Position numbers and translations under genes: made by a program
The notes under the pieces: model-generated
Seen by the model: the letters and a program-made list of their open reading frames with translations, nothing else
The model's database searches: none
Told to the model about the DNA's origin: nothing
NCBI GenBank assembly: GCA_963513935.1
Contig: OY740769.1
Span: 104,759,762 to 104,823,761, forward strand
DNA: 64,000 nt
DNA from: Aphrophora alni
Taxonomy: Eukaryota; Arthropoda; Insecta; Hemiptera; Aphrophoridae
Reading direction: 5' to 3'
Part shown: piece by piece, positions 57,701 to 64,000 of the stretch
How the letters are laid out: each line of letters opens with the position of its first letter
How positions within the stretch are numbered: position 1 is the stretch's first letter

Positions 57701-60700
57701 AACTACATATTTTAAGATGCTAAAGTTCAAATACACCTGTTATTACATAAATAATTAAGTTATGCAATAGCAACATCAACTAGTTTTTAATATGAAGTTG
57801 TCAGGAACCTTATTTATTAAAAATGTATTTAGTAATCATTCCAATAGCAGTGTATAATAATCATAAAAAATTTAAAATGTAGTAATGGAAGTCTTTGAAA
57901 ATTTTCAGAAACTTTGCTGTCTATTAATAATACATTTTTCTCTATACTTTTAAAATTAATATTATGAGAATATGTCAGGTAATAATAACTTATTTTGAAT
58001 ATTCAATACAAAAATTTAAAAGACAGGTTAATAAACAGGATATTACCTGGAATCTGACATTGTAAGAGATTCTTGATAACTTTTTTGAGTTGTGATGTGT
58101 GATATCCCTCAAGCTTGTAAAGTGGTTCATAGTAACTAAATGTTCCAGGATGACTGCCTAAAATTTCACTTGTAAATGTAGATCCTGATCTAAATGTTGT
58201 AATTATCAGGCTACGAGTGGGAACTCCAGACAGAACCTTAGCAAGTGGCCTAAACATATATATTATGTAAATTAATAATAATAACAATTGTTAATTATTG
58301 TCTTAATTAACTGGTCCTCCAATCTTACACATTGTTCTAATTATTAATTTGGTTGTTCAAGACTGGATTATTATTGTATTATTAACATTTTTTCATTGAA
58401 CCTCTCAGAATTGATTATATAAAGCATGCTTAAGATTTACAGTCTTAAACATATGTATTATAATTTTCAACTATGTAAAAGTTATGTGTTTAAAAGAAAT
58501 AAAACTGAATGCAATAATTAATTGAACAATATGTTTCTACAATACTCACTGATATGCAAAAATAGTCAGTCTATTATGTGTAAATATGAACATCTATGAT
58601 TTGAGTGTAAATTTGTGTAACTATTAGCTAGCTAACATGTGTGAACTTAGAACATTCGCTTGCATAACCAGCAGGACTACTGCATTACCTACAGAAAATT
58701 CACCATAAAGTATAGAACAATTTATTTATATAAAATTATAGCTTACTAATGGGTGTCACAAGTTTCATGTTCATTTTTTGTTTCCTCTAATTGACTCATG
58801 AAATACAATTGTTAATTATTGTCTTTATTATCTGGTCCTCCAATCTCACGTTCATTTGGTCATTCAAAACCGGATTATACTAATAACATTAAATTTATTC
58901 ACCTTCATCAAATTAATTATACTGATATCATGATTTTATTCCTGATATAGATGTTCATTGATTATGATTAAATAAGTGCATCTAAATTTAAAACACACTT
59001 TTATTACAAATTAATATTACATTTTATTGAAATTATAATGGCTGACTTATCAAGAAAAATGTTACAAGAAATAGTTAAAAACCTATGATCCCATTCCATT
59101 CAATTTCCCTCCCCTGTAATCTCTCTCATCCATCAATATAGATTTTAAAGTTATGATGCATTTAAAGTAAATAATGAGTGATACCCCAATTAAAAGAAAT
59201 AATTATTTTAAATTAAATTCATAGTGTAACGATTATTTGATCTGATCCTCAATTCAAAGTGATGTTCAGTTAATTTTTTTTTAAATAACATTCACCATCT
59301 TAGAGACTGAAATCACCAAATAAAGTTAGTGTATACGATACTGTGTTTGTCTTACAGATACAGTGAAATGATGTTTAACTTATGGATGTGAAATATAATG
59401 AATACCTTCTCTCTTGAAATATTTCAAAACCTGAAATATAAATATTTCAAAACCTGAAAAAAACTATAAAGTTATCCAACTGCTCAAACTTCTTGAATTT
59501 ATACAAATCATTAACATTGTTGAAAATTAACTAAAATAGATTTAAAAAACTGTCTTTCAATTTTCGTATTTTAAATAACAAATTCTCCATTTTAGAACAA
59601 AATGTGTATACCAAAGCTGACAAAATTGTCACCACAATAGAAGCTGTGAGTCGTATTTAACAAGTAATTACTGTATACAAAAAATGATAATTTATATTCA
59701 AAAATCTATATTTTTACAGAAATAACTTTAAACTACTTTTTATTAAACTGCCAACCGATGCTCCACTGCTCTTTCGACATTAACACCATTGCTAAACTGC
59801 TAACCATAAAGAAACTGTTTCAGGTAAAGTTACATATGAAAGTCACTTCGTAGCTGTAGGAGAGACGTGATCTCAATCTTTTATCCAAATGATGGGATGA
59901 AATCTTGAGTTTGATTTGAAGTGTGTATGTGAGTTTTATCACACAACTCCAAGACTAACCATGGTGAGTATTTTTTTTTAGATCATAAAATTCAGTTTAT
60001 TTAAAATATTGATATGATTGCAACGGATTAACGGTTACAAAATTGAAAAATTTCCGATTTTTGTAAAAATCGTAATTTTTATAAAAATTAGGAAATGTTA
60101 GTGGATGTTAGTCGTATTCAAAGTGTTTGTACAAGTCTAGAACGATTGGGGACAACCAAAGTCCACAAGTTCAGCGACGGCGAGCAGTCCTAGCCTTGCA
60201 TTGATACGAGAGCGCACGAGCTCCAACAGCAGCTTCTTCATACAATTTTTTGACATAAATATTTAAAAAAAGTTTTTTCTATAAAAACCACGAGGGAAGG
60301 GTCGAGGGAATGCAGTAGCTGGACCAGGGAACCAGGACGGGATCTGAAGGCAACAGACCAGGGTAATGAGCAGCTAACTTAGCGAATTCCGATATCATTA
60401 ATATACAGGACCAGCAAGAAGGGATTCCTAAAGAGATCAACACATCCAGGCTAATATCGACATCACTCCAACAAGGTTCGAAACACCGTAAATTGTGAGT
60501 TTTTCCCGTATAATTCGATTGCCAAGACTTTAGGAATTATTTTAAAATCTGAGCTGGAAATATTTTTCAAATTTTTATATAAACTTTTTATATTTTTAAT
60601 ATCAAACTAAAAAAAAGGAATTAAATTTTTAAAATTAAATAACATTTTTAGACCTAATATTTTAACGCATAATAATTCATTTAATTTGTCATTTTTATTA

Positions 60701-61797
60701 TTTTTGACTCACTGTGGAAATAACCTGTAATTTTAATTTTTTATTCTGCCTTACAATTTGATATATTTTATGTATGTTAGGATAAGTTTTATTTCATTTC
60801 ATATATGTATGTTTAAAGTAAGTTCCAAGATTTGGATAATCCAACTTTGAATTTGTCAACATTTTATGTGTTTTCGCTGTTCATTTAAAGATTGAAAGAA
60901 GAAAAAATTATATTGATTTTATTGATTTCATTTCAGAATTTATTATTGTGTTGAACCCGAATAACAAGGCAGAAATAGTTTTCCATATAATTAGTGAGAG
61001 TAAATTTTTGCAATACCTCCAAATTTTGATCAAAGCTAAGTAATTACATAATTTTTGTTAACATTAAATTTGAATTAAAATATACCAATTTCTGAGGATA
61101 ACTTATGTATGTTATCGATAGTAAATGGTAGTTATTGCATTAAAAAAATAACCAGTGAACTTCACGGCTCTGAGGGGAGAGTATTTTTAAATAACTGAGC
61201 TAGTACGTGAGTCATGTAATTATAAATACATTAACTGGAAGTATTTAAAACAAATAGGAGGTTTCCAACGATCTCGGGATACTGAGTGAGTTGACGGAAA
61301 TCAATCAAGCCAGGCTAGATTGCATAAAAAGCCTAAACTTCCAGTGGCTTGGTCGATTTCTACTTTGCAAAATCGGCTTATAAACTCCCAGTGAATGAGT
61401 GGCTCGTAATAATGTTTCTGACATTATTTTATAGTCTACAGTTTATGCTATACTATATACTACATCACAGTTTATGCTATAGTAGTATTGATTAGTCTGA
61501 TTGAGGCAACCAACAAAACTTCTTTCCTGTTCCGAAAAACTGTGCAGTTGACATTATTGTTTCAAATTTGTGTTTTCTTGATGTTTTGGTGTTCCTTCAC
61601 TCAATGGACTATTGTTTTTACTCTGGAGTCACTTGAGACAATAGGGTTGAAGAAATAATCCCTCTCCTCACTATACAGCAAATGGATTAATAAATAAACG
61701 GATTACAGACTGTATTTCACAGTCTTCGAAACCTTTGACAAATACTAAGTTAGACATAATTAAAAAAATGAAGATCAATTTTTTCTAATTACCATAC

Positions 61798-61852
<55 letters not shown>

Positions 61853-63529
61853 GAAAAAGTAAAAAATACCTCATAAGGAACTGGTCAAGTAAATAGAATT
61901 ATAGTAGCAAATATTGTGATTTCACAATTAAACTAGTGTAAGTATTATAATTGTTAAAAAGACCTCATTCTTTGACAGATCATCATATTTCATGGCTGAA
62001 GAATACCAAAAGTGGTTTTTGACCAGCCTGTCTGTTATTCTTGTAAACATATAAGCAAATTAGCAACCACATAAATATAGAGACTTGAAATTTGTTTTGG
62101 GGGGGCTCTTGTGGACCTACATAGAAACCTGGTGAAATTCAGAAAAAGTTTAAGTTGGTAGACATTACAACAAATTATTTGTCAATTCATTTAACTTGAA
62201 ATAGAATGTGCTTTTTTTCATGTTTAGTAAATTACCTGGAAACCATGATGTATGATGGCCACTCCTAACTTATTAAAGCAATGGAGTGTTAATATTTAAC
62301 ACAGTTAAATTCTTACTTTGAATTTAATTGTAAATGGAATGTACATATGGGATAGGGAGGAGCTGATTGAGGAAACCTCTATCGAGCAGATGTCCTAGAA
62401 GATGTGATTCCTTTTGTATTTTTTAAAAATTTAGTTTCTGTATAGTACAGTTATTATTGCTTGATTATGGAATATTTAAAAAGCATAAAATAATTTAATG
62501 TTCTGCAGAGATGCAAATCAGGGTGTCTTTAAGTTCAGTAATTAATTGTAGTAATATTGTAATCACATTGATTAGTAATCAGAAATTGTTCTGCTCAATG
62601 TTAATACAATACATACCGGTAATTCAAGTATGCAATATTTTAACTAAACCTTTAGAAAATATATTACTTGAATCAATATTTAATAACTTTCAAGTTATGA
62701 ATTTTTTTAAAACAATTACCATTAAGGAAGAATATTATGTTTAGATTTATACTTGTCAGTTCTATAACAGTTCTATACTTGGTTCTATAACAAAATATAA
62801 TAGAATTTTTTAAATAAATAATGTTATGCTCTGGCCATTTATTTTTGTAATTTAACTTGCAACATCCTAAAAAATTTTTAACATGAAATGTTTTCTGTAA
62901 TTTTACTAAGAATAACAGTGATGTAAAGAGTTTGCTACATTAATCCATAAAAATCACATTTATGAAAGTGCCAAACTGTACTGATTAATAACGATTTCGT
63001 AACATATTTTGATTAACCACTAACAATTTTGAGCATAAGGTTATTTCAAAATAAATATATAAAATTACTGATATTACAAAGATAAATCCAGAATTTAGTA
63101 TTTACATTACTATGACAAAAAAAAAATAATAAAATAATAAATGCAAAATAATCTTTATTTTTTAGTATACATTTATAAACATGATAAGTAGAACAACATT
63201 TGTTTTGCTTAAAAAAGTTTATTCATTATAAGATTTTGCTGATAATTTCTATTATAATTTCAAGCATTATTTTCTCTTTTAGTTAAATATAATATTACTT
63301 ACGTGCCTGAAGAATAATTCACAAGTTTCATTTCATCAATGATCTTTAATTTCGGTTTTTCTATGAGAGCCACCGTGTTTCTGGTTAAAGTATTGTTATT
63401 TAATTTTAATTTGGTTATATTATACTCTGTAATCTGTTCTTGATGATTTTTTGGTTCATTATTTTTTAATGAATGAACTACATCTGTACTGAGAGTTAAT
63501 TTGTTTCCAAACATGGATTTAATATTTTT
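48388..63529 (-). CDS. carbohydrate sulfotransferase, Gal/GlcNAc-6-O type (5'-partial, 5 exons)
   Basis: Golgi enzyme expected to transfer sulfate from PAPS to the 6-hydroxyl of galactose or GlcNAc/GalNAc on glycans. Joined on the minus strand: 63529-63303, 58249-58047, 55674-55452, 48976-48797, 48712-48388; all GT-AG, phases compatible, 385 codons plus TAA. The 5'-PSB loop is TTFRSGSTF (about residues 93-101); the 3'-PSB region is VVYLVRDPRG with a following MTSR (about 223-237); RYEDL follows near 281-285. The FSYYEPLYKL after the PSB is typical of CHST1/3/5/7-like enzymes. Exon 1 has several N-glycosylation sequons and no membrane anchor, so the type II signal-anchor exon is probably beyond base 64000. 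The exact acceptor sugar cannot be told from sequence. It is convergent with arrow. Confidence 0.9.
48797..48976 (-). CDS. sulfotransferase exon: 3'-PSB
   Basis: Acceptor GTTACAG ends at 48977 (minus strand), donor GTACGG begins at 48796; phase 2 at both ends. It reads SLNLNVVYLVRDPRGTMTSR, then HRAYWCMKSPTCGNYSLLCD and DLKDDYYAAVKLKKLYPKKF. LVRDPRG...SR is the 3'-phosphate-binding element, and the C-x-x-L-C-DDL block is shared with CHST1-like enzymes. The upstream intron (48977-55451) is 6.5 kb and full of transposon remnants. Confidence 0.92.
49620..50840 (-). pseudogene. retroelement gag-like coding region, frameshifted
   Basis: Three minus-strand frames follow one another: 50840-50556 (begins MEGANNKFITEKDRIIVESN), 50428-49985 (Asn/Glu/Lys rich, with TKRMIELMMVKMEQNKLEIK) and 49925-49653 (FKTQEQIIRSLYEQNDFECE and onward). 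They are charged, coiled-coil-like and share a purine-rich sense strand, unlike nearby intron DNA. This looks like one former reading frame, most likely the gag of an LTR retroelement, but no zinc knuckle or pol domain is seen. It lies in the sulfotransferase intron 48977-55451. Confidence 0.4.
50841..52620 (-). other. putative LTR/leader upstream of the gag-like frames
   Basis: Upstream of the frames on the minus strand is a leader with GTGTCGAACCAACGTGTGG (about 51060-51042), which resembles the LTR/primer-site junction of insect Ty3-like elements. From 51640 to 52260 the DNA is less AT-rich. I could not find a second LTR copy in the window, so the boundaries are open. Confidence 0.3.
52730..54734 (-). 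pseudogene. piggyBac transposase pseudogene
   Basis: Minus strand. ATG at 54349-54347 starts MDPDKTLTEHPHRDMDCTQP, then an acidic N-terminus (SDNNPDYEIKSDHDTDSEQE). Further pieces in shifted frames: PMAKALGEEPDVQNVWSLLF, VDGMLAAFHGRYRYRIYMPK and YGLKVLCMTDARTHYMYNAY, RNVTENNWFSSIELVKELFK, and YNMTKGGVDGLDQKCANYPC. A C-terminal Cys-rich zinc finger (CPRIKRKTQYPYQQCGKPI-like) is at 52870-52735. Compared with the piggyBac DDD triad, the first Asp (V-D-G-M) and the third (G-G-V-D) remain, and the second appears as N in ENNWF. The minus-strand 5' end CCCTTAAATGGTG abuts TTAA at 54735-54738; the other end was not located. Several frameshifts. Confidence 0.85.
54761..55109. mobile_element. hAT-like MITE with 8-bp TSD
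   Basis: TTCAGTCA at 54753-54760 and 55110-55117 flanks a 349-bp segment. Left end TAGGGCCGTCCTTAGC; right end, read inward, CAGGGCAGGCTTTAGG. The 8-bp duplication and CAGGGCxGxCTTTAG-type ends are those of hAT elements. It is GC-richer at its ends than the surrounding intron and has no coding frame. It was inserted 19 bp outside the TTAA end of the piggyBac pseudogene. Confidence 0.8.
55452..55674 (-). CDS. sulfotransferase exon: central domain
   Basis: Acceptor ATATTAG ends at 55675 (minus strand); donor GTTAGC begins at 55451. It enters in phase 1 (G|AT) and leaves in phase 2 (AG|C). It reads DMFNYFLIEWYLEHIQKYKW, then a Cys-containing QDYCKRDKSLCLNST segment, then SPFISMKITRLRLRHVEHFL and KDS. 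The K-(I/T)-x-R-L-R stretch before the 3'-PSB strand is typical of the CHST fold. Confidence 0.88.
57120..57405 (+). pseudogene. hAT transposase C-terminal dimerisation domain, remnant
   Basis: Plus strand, sulfotransferase intron 55675-58046. TTTVKEALLTCDRTIFPNIF then, after a frame change, VRVSTATIYQSLRIFKIYLE and NTTSKSHLVLVSIHRNITIL. The block P-x-S-x-A-T-x-E-R-S-F-S-x-L-K-x-I-K-T-Y-L-R-x-x-T/M...L-x-L-L-S-I-x-R is the hAT C-terminal dimerisation region; here the E-R-S-F core is degraded to TATIYQS. Decayed sequence upstream (56150-57100) may belong to it. Confidence 0.65.
58047..58249 (-). CDS. sulfotransferase exon: 5'-PSB loop
   Basis: Acceptor TTTAG ends at 58250 (minus strand), donor GTAATA begins at 58046; enters in phase 2, leaves in phase 1. 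It reads PLAKVLSGVPTRSLIITTFR, SGSTFTSEILGSHPGTFSYY, EPLYKLEGYH and a QLKKVIKNLLQCQIP end. TTFRSGSTF is the PAPS 5'-phosphosulfate-binding loop; EPL after the aromatic pair is the family's substrate-side motif. Confidence 0.92.
58285..58890. repeat. direct repeat pair of about 90-100 bp
   Basis: 58285-58385 and 58806-58890 share CAATTGTTAATTATTGTCTT and CTGGTCCTCCAATCT, then a looser match to ...GGATTAT...TAATAACATT. They are separated by about 420 bp, in the sulfotransferase intron 58250-63302. Confidence 0.65.
58891..60100. other. sulfotransferase intron, no feature seen
   Basis: AT-rich intron DNA; small local repeats (ATTTCAAAACCTGAAA twice near 59427-59460) only. Confidence 0.4.
60101..60510 (+). 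other. GC-richer island, possible retroelement leader
   Basis: The stretch 60130-60490 is clearly less AT-rich than its surroundings. It ends in ACTCCAACAAGGTTCGAAAC, ACCGTAAATTGTGAGTTTTT; such an end followed by a GTGAGT donor-like site is seen in leaders of some insect LTR retroelements. No long frame is present. Its identity is open. Confidence 0.3.
60511..63302. other. sulfotransferase intron remainder
   Basis: AT-rich intron DNA. It includes the (AT)n tract at 61798-61852 and a short duplicated word CAGTTTATGCTATA near 61439 and 61470. The 77-codon frame at 62511 has no recognisable domain. Confidence 0.4.
61798..61852. repeat. (AT)n microsatellite
   Basis: About 55 bp of nearly pure AT/TA dinucleotides. 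Confidence 0.95.
63303..63529 (-). CDS. sulfotransferase exon: luminal stem region
   Basis: On the minus strand a pyrimidine-rich acceptor TTTCTTTGTTCCAG ends at 63530 and the donor GTAAGT begins at 63302. The frame from the acceptor is open in phase 0: KNIKSMFGNKLTLSTDVVHS and onward to YSSG. Leaving phase is 2 (AC|G). The stretch is Asn/Lys rich with NIT, NNT and NYS sequons, as expected of a luminal stem. If no upstream exon exists, the first ATG (63514-63512) would start the protein, but that would leave no Golgi anchor. Confidence 0.72.
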
Positions 63530-64000
63530 CTGGAACAAAGAAATAAATTATTCTATTATGGTTAGTCCATTATAATGAGTTTTAAATATTACTGGTACTT
63601 AAAAATATGAATAAATGGAACGAACACTGTAAAATAAGCTAAAGGTTTTTATTTATGCAAAATTTTATATTAACTTATTTCTGAAATAACAATACCTATA
63701 CGAATAAGACATAGCTATTCTGTAGATAGTCCCAAGACTAGAAAATTAGTCATTTGAAACAATTTGGATATGTTTAATAGAACATTTAAGTTAGTAATCA
63801 TAGAACATTAAAGTAGTGATTATCTAAATCTTACATTACTAGTAAAGGGAAAAGGTTAGGAAGTTAGGAACCGAGAATAGGAAATAAATCATTGTTGCAG
63901 GCTACTTTTAAGGAAATTTCATTAGAACCTGAAAGAAGGATATGGTAAATCAAAAAATCAATGTCATTTTGAGATCCCCTGAACCCCAAAAAAATGTTTT
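63530..64000. other. likely sulfotransferase intron at right edge
   Basis: Upstream (minus sense) of the acceptor at 63530. I see no exon here with a signal-anchor sequence, so the 5' exon(s) should be to the right of the window. Confidence 0.4.

Noticed and set aside
62516..62530. CAGGGTGTC as a mariner-type end
   Set aside because: No TA duplication or inverted partner nearby; a short word like this can occur by chance.
1..64000. tRNA or rRNA genes
   Set aside because: I looked for clover-leaf A/B-box words and rRNA cores on both strands and found none that I could support.

Overview
The window is AT-rich, intron-rich animal nuclear DNA. The gene content (an arrow/LRP6-type Wnt co-receptor and a Golgi-type carbohydrate sulfotransferase), long introns full of decayed Jockey-like LINE, piggyBac, hAT, mariner/pogo and Penelope-like elements, and short AACCTAACC-like runs point to an arthropod, most likely an insect. 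Order and species cannot be fixed from the sequence alone.

Region 1 (about 3.4-41.4 kb, + strand): fourteen consecutive coding exons of the Wnt co-receptor arrow (LRP5/6). Every exon is bounded by AG/GT and all splice phases join without a break, giving 1129 codons from the end of beta-propeller 2 to the stop codon at 41398-41400. Domains in order are the end of propeller 2, EGF2, propeller 3, EGF3, propeller 4, EGF4, three LDL-receptor class A repeats, one transmembrane helix and a short cytoplasmic tail with five PPP(S/T)P-type motifs. Exons for the signal peptide, propeller 1 and the start of propeller 2 lie upstream of the window.

Region 2 (41.4-48.4 kb): the arrow 3' UTR and convergent intergenic DNA, with a LINE RNase H remnant and a 47-bp exact repeat.

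Region 3 (48.4-63.5 kb, - strand): five exons of a carbohydrate (Gal/GlcNAc-6-O-type) sulfotransferase, 385 codons to the stop, with both PAPS-binding motifs. The 5' exon(s) with the membrane anchor lie beyond the right edge.

Introns hold most of the remaining structure: a LINE with ORF1 and endonuclease remnants (0.2-2.3 kb), two non-autonomous hAT-like elements with 8-bp target duplications (2391-3023, 54761-55109), a 2.5-kb TTAA-flanked piggyBac-like element with an internal tandem array (3894-6370), a truncated Jockey-like LINE (10.7-12.6 kb), foldback repeats, an IS630/Tc1-type transposase pseudogene (21.7-23.2 kb), a pogo/Tigger-like element (27198-28512) beside a mariner pseudogene, a Penelope-like insertion built as a 583-bp perfect palindrome inside a 14-bp target duplication (32.3-33.7 kb), a gag-like fragment, LTR-retroelement-like ORFs, a piggyBac transposase pseudogene (52.7-54.7 kb) and a hAT transposase C-terminal remnant (57.1-57.4 kb). 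The two host genes act in different places (Wnt reception at the cell surface; glycan sulfation in the Golgi), and nothing suggests that they work together. I see no convincing undescribed system; the palindromic Penelope-like insertion is the most unusual structure.
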